Source of the DNA: Alligator mississippiensis
Lineage: Eukaryota > Chordata > Crocodylia > Alligatoridae
Reading direction: 5' to 3'
NCBI RefSeq assembly: GCF_030867095.1
Contig: NC_081826.1
Location: 36,868,001 to 36,932,000, forward strand
DNA length: 64,000 bases
In this document: in pieces, positions 50,501 to 60,467 of the stretch
How positions within the stretch are numbered: position 1 is the first letter of the stretch
How the letters are laid out: every line of letters starts with the position of its first letter
Position numbers and translations under genes: made by a program
Notes under the pieces: generated by a model
Database searches by the model: none
Seen by the model: the letters and a program-made list of their open reading frames with translations, nothing else
What the model was told of the DNA's origin: nothing

Positions 50501-53500
50501 TGACATGGCTGTAAGTAGCTATATTTGTACATGTTATTAATGTCGGAGCCAGCAGAGATTTGTTTAAAAAAAAAAGTTATTTTTACTACTGTAGTTCTAG
50601 AAGCCTTGGTCACCCACCAGAAGCCAGTTGTGTCCAGAAAAGAACTCCCTGCCCAGAGTTGCTAGTCTGAGGAGAATAGGGAAGATAATTGTTATAAATA
50701 GACCTACCTTTCAATAAAGGAAAGATGATACAAAACTATAGGTCTTTAATGTGATTGAAACAAATCTAAAATCTACTCTAAAAGACTTTTTGATTACATT
50801 TTTAAAAGCCAACTGCTCTTTATATAAAAAAAAAAAAAAAAAAGTCTGTATTCACTCCTTAACAGAACATTTACCTTTTTATTACAAATACAGTAAAAGC
50901 TTTGTTATCCAGCACCCATGGGGAATGGGGGGTGACAGATAACAAAGTACGCCAGTTTAATTGAGGGGCCTGAACAGGAGTCTTTGCCTGTTTGGGTTGC
51001 TGCTTCTCCTGCTGCCCCTCTTGCGGCATTGCTGACCCTCCTGCAGGCCCTGAGGGACAGGCCCCATGCAAGCTGCTATGCCCCGGGCCATGGGGGCTCA
51101 GAGAAACCAGAAGTGCCATGGGTGAGCACTTTTGGTTTCACTTTACCTTGCAAGACAGCATGCTGGTTAATAGAACATGCTGGCTTGTAAGGTGCCAGTT
51201 AGTGGAGCTTTTACTGTACATATTTTAAAGTAAAAGGCTTTAAAATGCTAGACCATAGCTCAGGTACTCTAGTCTTCATAAGATGATATTGCTACCAACT
51301 AGAAAGTAAGGTGCATAAGGAAAGCAATTATGTACAAAGGGTTGATGATGTATCATTAGGGCTTTTGGAAGGAAGAGACAGAAATGTGAACTCTTCCCTT
51401 GAGAAAGAGGAACTCTGGATCTAGAACAAGGGTGGCCAACCAGCAGCTTGAGCCACATGCAGCTCTTCAGAAGTTAATATACGTCTCCTAAATCTTTGCA
51501 CGAGCATATGGTGACCACATACATATACATGTATAATCATTACATATTACTATGGCTCTTTGGCAATGTACATTGCTAAATTCTGGCTCCTTCTCAGGCT
51601 CAGGTTGGCTACCCCTGATCTAGACATACAACAGTTGTTCTGCTGTCAAAGAATACAGTCAGTACAGTAGCGCTTCCCAAACTTTTTTCTTGGCATGGCT
51701 TCTCACTCTCAACCTGCAGCTTCCCCACACACATGACTATCCACTGATGATGTGACCCCATTTGGGGTCATGACCCACAGTTTGGGAACTGCTGCAGTAC
51801 AGGCTATTAAAATGTAGCTGGTGCTTCTGCATGATTCCATAGAAATAAAAGTATGGCAGAACCATTCCAACTTTACCCCTGCTTACTACTTACTCCAGAA
51901 TTAAAATTTAGGGAGACTTGGTTAACTCATAAAGGCTCATATAGATGTAATGCTTAGATTTGTAGCCACTACTGTGGGCTCCCACGAAATGGCTCTCCCT
52001 TCCCATTTAGTAGTTCAAATGTATGTTTGTCCACCAGCTCACTTGCATCAACCTTAATTTTTTGATAGTGTTACACTTGTTGTTTTTGGGTGTAGATTTT
52101 TTGGGTGGTGAAATTATTTAGTAAAAGCATATTGTTCTGTAGTAAAGAGAAATCTAAGGTAATTGCCTTTGTTAAAAAATCTAATGTTATTTATGAATGA
52201 GAGACTGTACAAGTGCCTATAAAGTATAAAAGCTATATTACTACCTTTTAGGAAGAATTTGGTTTTAAGATGAACATATTGGACATTGGTGGAAGCTTCA
52301 CAGGTTCAGAGCTTCAGCTGAAAGAGGTATGTACTGCAAAGACGTGTAACTGATTTTCCCTATTTGTTAATATTCAGCTGATACTAATATCTGAAACCTG
52401 TACTGTCACACCAGACCAGTACTCAGATAAAAATGGGGATTGATTGATAGGACTTTATGCCATAGTTGCAGCCATAAGGGATTAATTTAGAAACTAACCA
52501 GAAGTAGCACAAACCTAATAATCTTGTTAGCTTCCTAATTCCAGCACAGATAATATTATGTCACCCTCCCTCCCCCCCCCCCCCTTGGTATTAAGAACTA
52601 GCAAATGGGAAGAAAAGTAACCAGTCTGAATTGCCACCACCTGCACACCAAACAAAGGCCTCTCTGGTACCCTTGTCACTAAATTTGTTAACACTATCAT
52701 GAGCTTTTTGGATTTTTCTTGTTGAGGCAATTCTACTTTAACCTATCTATATTTGTTGAATATTGACTACCTTCTGCAGCATTACTGTCTTCAGTGTTTT
52801 AGTGTGGACTTGTGGCTGACAGCATGTCACTTACCTATTGTAAGGACTAGATTAATACTAGGTGAATTCGGTGAACAACTCAGTTTCTTTCCTAAACTGC
52901 AGAATTGAAGGGATTTGGCCAAAATGTTTTTGTTTAACTTGGTGGGGGAAGGGAGAGTGACACTTCTGCCTTTATAGATTTGCAAATAGTTTTATATTTA
53001 GTGCTGTGCTGGAACAATTTTGAAGTTGCTGGCTGGGAATTTGTGATGGGAGCGGTGGCCAACTGTCAACCCTGCATCTGTTACAAAAACAAGAATAAAA
53101 GAGCTGACTTCAATCCCCCTAGGTTAATCGTGTCATCAGTCCATTGCTGGTTGACTACTTTCCTGAAGAATCTGGCGTGAATGTGATTGCTGAGCCTGGA
53201 TGTTACTATGTTTCATCTGCATTTACTCTAGCAGTTAATATAATTGCAAAGAAGGCTGTGGAATATGATAAACATCTTTCCTCTGGAAGTAAGAAACACT
53301 TGTTTTGTATGTTTTATGAATTGGTGCAAGAAAGTTTCTCTCTTGAGTAAATCAGTTTTTTCTGAAAACATTGAGATTAGTGGAGTTGAACAAATGGTCA
53401 CTTCTGGAGCCTTAATTCATACTTGGGGTTCTGCCAGTGTGCATCTCTGATTTTTCTGCAGGTTTAGTATTTCTTTCTCACCAGTTACCAGATATGACTT

Positions 53501-56295
53501 TGGTTTTCAGAAACCCTCCCAGCATATAATTTAAACCATATTAGGGGCAGTTGGGGGAGGGGGAGGGGAACAGAAACATGGTCACGCTATTATTGTCCCT
53601 CTGGTATTAAAGATAGCCATTCTAAATCATTTTGAGAAATGACTGAAATATTAAGTATACCAAATTTAACAGTAAATCTAGCCTTTAGCAGCAGAGTTGA
53701 ATTGCTGGTCTAATCTCACAATGGCACTTTCCTCCCACAACATTTTGATCCAGTGTATAGTCTACCTACAACTAATGGGGGAGAATCCTCCTTTGCAAGT
53801 CAGCTTTTTAACATATAAGCACTTTTTTCTTCCAGTGGAACAAGCCAGGAGCGATGAGCCAATCTTTATGTACTACATGAACGATGGTGTTTATGGTTCT
53901 TTTGCAAATAAATTGTCTGAGAAGTTGAATGCTATCCCAGAGGTTCACAAGGTAAATCTTTTATACATTTTATTATAATGTAAAGAACTTGGTGTATTTG
54001 AAACTTCCTTAGTCCTTGAGCCTAAAGCCTTATGTCTACTACTTTTTGTAGAAATACAAGGAAGATGAGCCTCTGTTTGCAAGCAGCCTTTGGGGTCCAT
54101 CCTGTGATGAGCTTGATGAAATTGTGGAAAGCTGTCTTCTCCCTGAGCTGAGTGTTGGAGATTGGCTGATTTTTGACAATATGGGTTCTGGTACCTTGGG
54201 TGAACGTTCCACCTTTAATGATTATCAGAGGCCACTGACTTACTATGTGATGTCTTTCAGTGACTGGTAAGAAAATATTCTTTATCTGTAGGGATATTGG
54301 CATTTGCCTTTCTGGAACACTTTAAAATGTGATCCTGCATTTTTCTGTCTAGTGACTGATAGAGAAATGCTGAAGTTTTGTTTCAAGATTAGCATAAGAC
54401 AGCAGTTCTCAATCCCATTAGGGTAGCCCTCACAAAATGTCATCTCTTAGTTTTCACTTATTTTTAACTGGAAAAATAATAGATCAGATCTATTGCAAAG
54501 AACTCAAAGCCCACTACAGGTCAATTTTTTTTTAATGCTGTGGATTTCTGTTTTAAATCTCTGGGCTTATTTTGTGAACCTCATTTGCACACTTAACAGC
54601 GCTAACATCATATGGCACCTGCAGCATCCTCAAGGCACCACGGTGCTGCGGTACCCTGGTTGAGGATCACTGACCTAGGAGAAAACCAGCTTAACTCTTG
54701 TAATGCTACTTCACAAGGTTTTATCTTCTTGAGCCCTAATTTTTAGTTGGCTAGAAGCATTCTACGAAGACTGTAGGCATTGGTTGGATGCAGCTAAATT
54801 AAACATGCTTAGAATTGCCTAAAGTGAAATTTCAAATTCAAGGTTTCTTGATATAATGTGTAAAACAGGCTATCATGCAAGCTAGCACTACTTAATGCTA
54901 ATTGTTTTTGATCAGTTACTGTAAGTAAGGAGACTAACATTGTTTCATTAGTTTTCTTTCTCTGTAGGAAGGTGTTGGGTTTCCAGATGCAGTCAGCAGT
55001 TAAAACAGCCCAGTGCTACTACTTTCATTCATCTCCTGCTACAGTGATTCACTTGTAAACAGTTCCTGTTCATTTAACTTGAGGGTTTAGAACTCCAGTA
55101 TCAAGTGATGACTTTTTTTTTTTAGAAGTACTGATGAAACTTAAGTTGTACAGAACAGCAAAGTTTGGAGGAAGCTGGGAAGATGTATAGAATAGGAGGT
55201 GTGATATGAGGCTGCTTTTACAAAGGAACCATCCTAAATGCTAAACACAGCTAATAGTAAGGATGCTTTGAATGGGGAGTTAGGGTATTTGTATAGAAAC
55301 TAATAATCAAGCATAGTTAAATGAAGCTAGAAGCAGTCTCCAAGGGAGCTTCTATGATAAGGATAACCTATATAACAGGTTTGCCAGAATTATGAATTCA
55401 GGCACGGATGTGAAGACTAACTTCTGGTAGAAAGATAACGTTGTCTTGTCACACTTGTGCTGCCATAACAATTTTGATGGTAGTACAAGCAGCAAGAAAA
55501 TAGATGTGTCTACATTTTGTCAAGACTTCTGATGTGAAACACCTGGGAAAACTGGGCACCTCTAAGCATAGGAAGTCAGGGTCCCTTGCTTATGGAGATC
55601 CTGGAGTGGGTCTCCATGGGTGAAAGCCCAGGCATGTTCTGGCCTAGAATTTCCAGTGTGAAGCAGGGGCCAGTGCAGGCACAGGCCACTTGGAATTCCC
55701 CAGGTCTCACACCTGCTTGCCTGGGACCCATGCTTCATGTGGAGGAACAGGGCAGTGAGACTCCCAGTATGGAGTCATGGGATTCTGTGGATTCTCTAGG
55801 TCCTCCACCTCTTGCCACCCTAAGCTGGGAGCTGTGCCTCACCATGAGGCTGTGTCGGTGAGAGAACCAGAATGGATCCCAGCAGAGGCAACAAGGGATG
55901 TGGGAAATCTCTGGGCCAGGTGATCACATCACCTGTTGTCCCGCATCGGGCAGTGTTTCACCCAGTAAAGCAGATGGGCTGCAGTGGGACACTTGTCAAT
56001 GTCTGTGTTTTGTTTTTGTTGTTTCTTTAACCCTTAGTTTTGTTCTGGAAAGCTGTCAAGTGATGCTAACTTTAAACTCCTAGATTTAACGTTGGTTTCC
56101 AATATTAGGTTGACATGAGAACTTTAAAAAAAAAATCTTACGTATGGCTTTTCTTGAACATGCCTCATACTTTTCTGCTGCAGGTATGAGATGCAAGATG
56201 CTGGAATTACTTCAGACACATTGATGAAGAACTTCTTCTTTGTGCCTTCATGCATTCAGCTGAGCCCAGAAGACCGCTTTTCCACTGCAGCTTAA
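36930..56295 (+). CDS. AZIN1: AZIN1, antizyme inhibitor 1 (449 aa, ten coding exons)
   Basis: Join 36930-37031, 39244-39417, 39712-39884, 48118-48252, 50429-50510, 52252-52326, 53123-53288, 53836-53951, 54052-54266, 56184-56295 (1350 nt). AZIN1 is an inactive ornithine decarboxylase (ODC) paralogue that binds antizyme more tightly than ODC does, so it frees ODC from degradation and raises polyamine synthesis and uptake. The alanine-racemase-like barrel covers about residues 40-280 and the beta domain follows. The antizyme-binding stretch is about 117-140 (from [11 protein letters not shown]). PLP-site changes against ODC: Lys69 to Arg, Asp88 to Val, Arg154 to His, one Gly of the GGG loop to Ser237, Arg277 to Cys274, Tyr389 to Gly388. 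Cys359 (ODC Cys360) remains. The start [11 protein letters not shown] aligns with human MKGFIDDANYS. Activity loss follows from the family; tight antizyme binding is inferred. Confidence 0.97.
39244..39417 (+). CDS. AZIN1: AZIN1 exon 4
   Basis: 174 nt, phase 0 at both ends, acceptor TTTGTTTTACAG and donor AAA|GTAAGT. Encodes residues 35-92, including FYPVRCNS. Here ODC has its PLP-binding Lys69, and this gene has an Arg codon (CGA). Confidence 0.95.
39712..39884 (+). CDS. AZIN1: AZIN1 exon 5 (antizyme-binding element)
   Basis: 173 nt between CTTGTTTTCTAG and AG|GTAAGT. Encodes residues 93-149 plus two bases of codon 150. It contains the antizyme-binding stretch with Lys125 and, at 140, Gln. 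Confidence 0.95.
41476..41505. repeat. Poly-A tract (about 30)
   Basis: An uninterrupted A run in intron 5. I see no retrogene or SINE body in front of it. Confidence 0.9.
42541..43045 (-). mobile_element. CR1 LINE 3' fragment, antisense to AZIN1
   Basis: Reads, on the plus strand, as reverse-complement CR1 3' sequence: AGGGACCTCATGAGGTCATC, CCCCTGCTCAGGGCAGGATA, then the TTTTCTCCAGACTAAACTCT block. Heavily decayed. Confidence 0.8.
44281..44691. mobile_element. Uninterrupted hAT element (relative of 30461-32240)
   Basis: Ends CAGTGGTCACCAACCAGTGG and CGTTGGAGGACCACTG; flanks CCCTAGTA and GCCCAGTA agree at 6 of 8. It serves as the empty-site reference that proves the nested insertion at 30622. 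Confidence 0.85.
45090..46760 (+). mobile_element. Old LINE relic, not CR1-like
   Basis: Conceptual pieces recall a non-LTR reverse transcriptase: [15 protein letters not shown] near 45155, then [20 protein letters not shown] near 45330, [10 protein letters not shown] near 45435, and a decayed DD motif near 45735. The wording differs from CR1 (which reads YRPISLTSIPGKILE in this window), so a different clade is likely, perhaps R4/Dong- or Vingi-like. Many stops and frame shifts; an ancient copy. Confidence 0.6.
48118..48252 (+). CDS. AZIN1: AZIN1 exon 6
   Basis: 135 nt, acceptor CCCCTTCTCTTAG, donor AA|GTGAGT. Completes codon 150 (Arg) and encodes LLLHIATEE to IVGV plus two bases of Lys195. 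His154 replaces the ODC Arg154. Confidence 0.95.
50429..50510 (+). CDS. AZIN1: AZIN1 exon 7
   Basis: 82 nt, acceptor TTTCTTTTTCAG, donor GCT|GTAAGT. Encodes [11 protein letters not shown] to DARCVFDMA and ends in phase 0. Confidence 0.95.
50891..51216. mobile_element. Tigger/pogo-like DNA transposon remnant (MITE)
   Basis: Inverted ends CAGTAAAAGCTTTGTTATCC and TTAGTGGAGCTTTTACTG with TA on both sides (50889-50890 and 51217-51218), as in Tc1/mariner-type insertion. About 326 bp, no transposase. Confidence 0.8.
51427..51617. mobile_element. Short hAT element
   Basis: Ends CAAGGGTGGCCAACC and GGTTGGCTACCCCTG; flanks ATCTAGAA and ATCTAGAC agree at 7 of 8. No coding capacity. Confidence 0.9.
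51668..51794. mobile_element. Very short hAT element (127 bp)
   Basis: Ends TAGCGCTTCCCAAACTT and AGTTTGGGAACTGCTG; a perfect duplication CAGTACAG lies at 51660-51667 and 51795-51802. The first base looks mutated from the usual C. It sits only 50 bp from the previous hAT element. Confidence 0.85.
52252..52326 (+). CDS. AZIN1: AZIN1 exon 8
   Basis: 75 nt, acceptor CTACCTTTTAG, donor GAG|GTATGT. Encodes [18 protein letters not shown] to LKE. The glycine loop that holds the PLP phosphate in ODC (GGG) reads GGS here. Confidence 0.95.
53123..53288 (+). CDS. AZIN1: AZIN1 exon 9
   Basis: 166 nt, acceptor AATCCCCCTAG, donor GGA A|GTAAGA (phase 1). Encodes VNRVISPLL to HLSSG. EPGCYYV has Cys where ODC has the PLP-contacting Arg277. 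Confidence 0.95.
53836..53951 (+). CDS. AZIN1: AZIN1 exon 10
   Basis: 116 nt, acceptor TTTTTTCTTCCAG, donor AAG|GTAAAT. Encodes EQARSDEP to IPEVHK with the hallmark [13 protein letters not shown] and the Ser-Glu pair at the ODC 331/332 positions, which is linked to the weak dimerisation of AZIN1. Confidence 0.95.
54052..54266 (+). CDS. AZIN1: AZIN1 exon 11 (contains the orthologue of the human A-to-I editing site)
   Basis: 215 nt, acceptor ACTTTTTGTAG, donor TG|GTAAGA; intron 10 before it is only 100 bp. Encodes KYKEDEPLF to MSFSD. Ser368, codon AGC at 54130-54132, corresponds to human Ser367, which RNA editing changes to Gly. Cys359 keeps the ODC Cys360 position. Confidence 0.95.
54400..54672. 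mobile_element. Short hAT element in intron 11
   Basis: Ends CAGCAGTTCTCAATC and GGTTGAGGATCACTG, of the same type as the 27738-28086 element. Flanks GCATAAGA and ACCTAGGA agree at 5 of 8. Confidence 0.75.
54968..55058 (+). CDS. AZIN1: Candidate alternative 3'-terminal coding exon of AZIN1
   Basis: A strong acceptor, TTTTCTTTCTCTGTAG, at 54952-54967 is followed in the correct phase (TG+G) by 29 further codons ([13 protein letters not shown] to TVIHL) and a TAA at 55056-55058. Used instead of exon 12 it would swap the last 37 residues for 30 unrelated ones. I see no nearby AATAAA, so poly(A) use would need a distant or variant signal. It may be a chance frame. Confidence 0.3.
55550..55960. 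other. Moderately GC-rich block in intron 11, no identity
   Basis: A frame of 91 codons on the plus strand lacks splice borders and domains. Composition suggests a decayed repeat, but no ends are visible. Confidence 0.3.
56184..56295 (+). CDS. AZIN1: AZIN1 exon 12, coding part
   Basis: The acceptor TTTTCTGCTGCAG precedes 112 coding nt: [19 protein letters not shown] to RFSTAA, then TAA at 56293-56295. The C-terminus closely matches mammalian AZIN1. It lacks the destabilising C-terminal tail of ODC. Confidence 0.95.
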
Positions 56296-56775
56296 ACAGG
56301 CATTAACGCTTCATTTAGACCTGCAGTTGCAAGTCTGTAGTTTGTCTGGTCAACATTCCAGTATGGAAGAAAAATGGAACAATCCTGAATTCATATCGTC
56401 TTCAAAACTTGAAAAATTAGTAAGGATAATTGGGACCAGGCAAAACCAGCTACAACTACAATTCATTGGGGGTGGGAGGGATAGGAAAAGGTGTCAGGAT
56501 TTAAACTTGCCAGTTTGTTTAACCCCTGAGCGTTTTAAATTAAATATGCAACAAAATGGATGACTTAGTGGAGATGGAAACCCACCACTTGGGTTCCCTG
56601 TTAAACAGTTTACATACAAGTACACAGTTTTTATACTAAGGATTCCTGTTAGAAAGTCTTGTAAAGTTATTGTCTTTTGCCCAGATACATCAAATGTCAG
56701 TGGGAGACCAGTGTGACTTCATTTAGATGTTTAGTATATTTAGAATGTGTAAATTTGTGCTTTGAACTGTAGTTT

Positions 56776-56781
56776 AATAAA
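56776..56781 (+). terminator. AZIN1: Poly(A) signal, proximal
   Basis: AATAAA within TTTAATAAATG, about 480 nt after the stop. Confidence 0.7.
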
Positions 56782-56841
56782 TGTAAAATTGCATCATAGT
56801 ATTTGTTGTATTTGACCCTGACGTATCCCTTGTATGATTGC

Positions 56842-56847
56842 AATAAA
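56842..56847 (+). terminator. AZIN1: Poly(A) signal, distal
   Basis: AATAAA within GCAATAAAACTTTGTG, followed by T-rich DNA (TTTTACTGTTTTTTTC), the usual downstream element. Likely the main site. Confidence 0.75.
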
Positions 56848-56868
56848 ACTTTGTGTAGATTTTACTGT

Positions 56869-59800
56869 TTTTTTCAGGTGAACTTTGGGAGAGGGGCTAG
56901 ATAGGAAAGATAGCTGAAATAGATGTGTACATGATTGTTTGGGCAAGTCATCTTTTCTCTAGCCCACTATCAAGTTTAGGTTGGCAGAGCATTAAATCAT
57001 GAATAATTTTGGTAAATTAAATTTGCACCTGTGTGAAGTGAAGACCAGTAAATTACTGGAAAGTTGAAATGTAGTTTGTGGTGTTGATTAAACAGAGTAT
57101 GATTTTTAATTTAACTGTTCTAACACCAAAAATATCAAAGCTGCAAGGCAACAGTGGTAGCAAATAGTAGTAGATAGAAGTATTTTTAGCAAAAATGCAT
57201 GTAGTACCCAAGTAGAATTCTGAAATACAGCTTTAATGGCTGTTTAAAACCTTCAATTTTTGAGCAGGCTTTTATGGTAGTTTTAAGTTCATCTAGGTCT
57301 GTACAGCACTACATCTTACCAGAAGGGCTACATTTAATCTTCAGAAACCTCGATGCTCTTTTGCACTCTATTTAAATATACACAAAATAATAGTAAAGCA
57401 CACGTCTACAAATATATTCCAACTTCACCAATTAATCTTAATTATTGAAATTGTTCAGTGGATTTACCTGTTCTGTTATTTAAAGCCTCTTGATTCTCTC
57501 TCCTCCCCACCCCCAGTTCTTTTGCTTGCTCATTTTAACTTATTCTTTTTTTTTTTTTTTTTTTTTTTTACTAATCTGAAATTTTAGAAATCAAGATTTG
57601 AACTGTTCATGGTGACTATTTAACTTCTGGATCAGAATTTAATGAATTCATCAGAAGGCTAATAATTTGACAATAGGATTTATTCCTAGTTGGAATAATT
57701 CCTGTTTTCTTTAGTTGCCTCTCACATGCAAATCTATTTTACATGAGTGCCAATCAGCAGGAAGTTAACTTGCTGTAGAGTGAGGCTATGAATACATCAG
57801 ACTTGATACTTTTACTCCAAGGTGGAAAAAAATGAGTTATGACATTTCTTTCCAACTTGGATTTTTACCATGAAGGGCTCTTATAACTGTGTTCACACTA
57901 GGAGACTGTACCGCTTCCTGTTTATAAGTTGATAATTACAACAATACTAAACAAACAAATTCGCCCTAAGAAAAGCACTGTCCTGTACATCTTGGTTTAA
58001 GGAATTTTCTTTGTGTTTTGAAAAGATAGGCCCAAGATGGAGCCTATCTAATCATAATAGTGGAGGGGGGTTGTGGCATTGGGAATAGAGTTCTCTAGAA
58101 AACCTAGCTATCAGACAGTCCTTCAGTGGCAGGCTTAGGTAGAGTCCCAGATCTCCCACAGATAAGACTGCACAGCCTTCAAATACAAAGTGAGGTTGTC
58201 TAAGACAATATTACAGGATTTTGCTGTGGAGTCTTAAGGAGAATTGTTTTATGTTAAACTTGCAATTCAGTTGCAAATAATTCCTTTGTAAATAATATGG
58301 TAGTCATTTTAGAAATGTCTATTGTATTTGAAGACAGTTTGCCATAAAAACTGAAGTTTGAACACAGTATGTATTACAATTTGATATGCTAAAAATTGTT
58401 ACTCTCCTTTCTGTTTAAAATACTGTACTCTAATTCAGAACTGAAAATATAAAGACCTGACTGATTTCTATATAGTAACTCAAGCTGTAATGTAGCTTTG
58501 TCATGCTGAATACACTTACAGCTATTTGCTCAGTGGATTGGGACACCCCCCTTGAGGATTTTTGGTATGCCTAGATACTGGATTTTTAAGCCAGGAATTT
58601 TCTGGTGCTAATATTTTTAATGCTAATATACACAACCTAGTGACCTTGTATACTAAATGGATGCCATTAGTTATACTGAACCTTAAGTTTGAGCTCAGTT
58701 CAGAGTACTGCAGTATGATGTCTTCCTACATTTTTGTCCATGTGCATTGTAGCATATTTCCCAAGTATTTGAAAACCATGAACACAATTTGCGGTAATGT
58801 TATATTTACAAGCAAACTACTCGTTAATCTCAAACTGAATATTGAGTCTGTTTCTATGTCAATCCAAACAGCCACTGCTATTATACAATACAGTGGATCT
58901 TTCCACTTGCTATTCAGTCACCCTACCCTGCTTTCAACTCACTCTGAGCTTAAGAGTTGTTTCTCTCAACTTCTGTTTAGATGGCTGAATTCCTTTGTCC
59001 TTTACTACATGTCAGAACGGTTACTTTCAAAAGTAAAAGTAAAGCTATGAAGTCTTTTAGCCACAAAAACGTGAGTGGATAATTTGTTGCTAAATGGAAG
59101 GGAATTGAGCCAGGCTTGAAAGAACAGAGGGTGTTACAAGGAGGCAGCAGCAGTGGTACAGGCAAAAGAGAAACTGGTTTTGTATCAGTCTATCCTGAAG
59201 GTTGATGTACCTTTTGAATCTGATAGAATAGCACCTACCAACCTAACCTACCATTTGCTTTGATTGGCTGCCACTGTCTCTGGTTTATTAAGTATATGCA
59301 ATGTACAGACAGTCTGGAGCCCCAGTTCCTAGTCTCTGTGATGAGACCAGAATCTGGCTTTTACTGGTCCTGTTTTTATGTGCCACTTTAATGCACAGTA
59401 GAATAGGCTACTCTACATTAAAGTGCATGTGTAGACATTTCCACTGAGGTCCACTCCTAGGGCTCAAAAATGTGAACTGAGCACAGACATAGGAACATTT
59501 GCCTGTGTGCAGAAAGCCTGAAAAAGTAAGACTGAGAATTTTCCTTGCATATTTTAATGGAGCACTGCATTCAAGATGTACAGCTACCTTGCTGGCACTA
59601 CCCTAGCCTGAGCCTTTATGGGGAGAGTGTGGTGAGCCCACCCATGCAGATGCATCCCAATTAAGGTAAGTACTCCTTATAGCCATTGCTTTTCTTCACC
59701 CTGAGGGGAGATTTCACAGCTATGCTATCATCCCTGATGTTCCTTAGGACAGATGGACCTCTCAAAGTGTTAAATGAATACATGTAGCAGGCCTTGACTT

Positions 59801-59892
59801 TTATTATGAGGAGTAAGAGGCTGGACTTCATAACAGAACAATCTGTTGAAGTGGTAGCAACCCAAGTACTACATGGTATTCAGCATTCATAG
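56869..59892. other. Downstream intergenic DNA, no gene seen
   Basis: AT-rich, with a 25-base T run at 57546-57570. The 162-codon frame at 58562-59050 has no domain or coding composition and is not supported. Confidence 0.5.
59384..59425. repeat. Small hairpin
   Basis: Arms CACTTTAATGCACAGTAGA and TCTACATTAAAGTG pair around a short loop. Probably the stub of a palindromic element like the one at 15653-15910. Confidence 0.5.
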
Positions 59893-60300
59893 GTTCATTT
59901 ATGGATGCTAGGGTCAGAAGGGACCTCAACAGATAGTCTGATTCCCTGCCCAGGCAGGAAAGAGTGCTTTTTTGAAGTCAAGATATGACATCAATCTCAT
60001 CTCCCTTGTCCAGGTGATAGGTCACCTGGTCGTAGAAGGAAATGAGATTGGTCAAGCAAGACCTACCCGCAACAAACCCGTGCTGGCTATCCCTTAAGAT
60101 GTTGGCGTCGGCCAGTCCATTAAGGATGGCCTCCTTAATAAACTTTTCTAAGATCTTCCCCGGGATAGAAGTCAGGCTGATGGGCCTATAGTTAGCCGGA
60201 TCTTCCCCCAACTAAATAACCCTAGTTCTTTCAGCCTTTCCTTGTAAACATTTGGTCTCCCAGACCCCTTCAACTCCCAAAAATGTTTAGTTTCCCACAT
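59893..60300 (-). mobile_element. CR1 pieces in minus orientation
   Basis: The outer parts (59893-59975 and about 60215-60300) look like CR1 3' UTR reversed. The middle (59976-60214) encodes on the minus strand an N-terminal RT segment: NYRPISLTSIPGKILEKFI, then QHGFVAGRSCLTNLISFYDQ and EIDVISYLDFKKA. A stop-free 77-codon frame covers 60211-59978. See the inversion finding. Confidence 0.75.
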
Positions 60301-60467
60301 CTACCAGTTTTGCTTTATCAATCACATTTAATTGTTCCAATATAAGCAAATTGGATATGGGAGGTAAAAGTGGAGAAAAAGGCAGTTTTTCAGTCGATTC
60401 ACACAGGAAAAAACTTTGGATGGATGGATAGCTACCTTAGCACTTAAGTCCACCATTTTGTCATCTT

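Larger units (their letters stand above)
56296..56868 (+). other. AZIN1: AZIN1 3' UTR
   Basis: AT-rich 3' untranslated region ending about 20 nt after the second poly(A) signal and before a GT/T-rich stretch. The cleavage position is estimated. Confidence 0.75.

Noticed and set aside
53281-53450. Open frames reading past the exon 9 donor into intron 9
   Set aside because: A consensus GTAAGA donor and in-phase exon 10 explain the locus; the frames are intronic read-through by chance.
58562-59050. 162-codon plus-strand frame downstream of AZIN1
   Set aside because: AT-rich, no domain, no promoter or splice context; probably chance.
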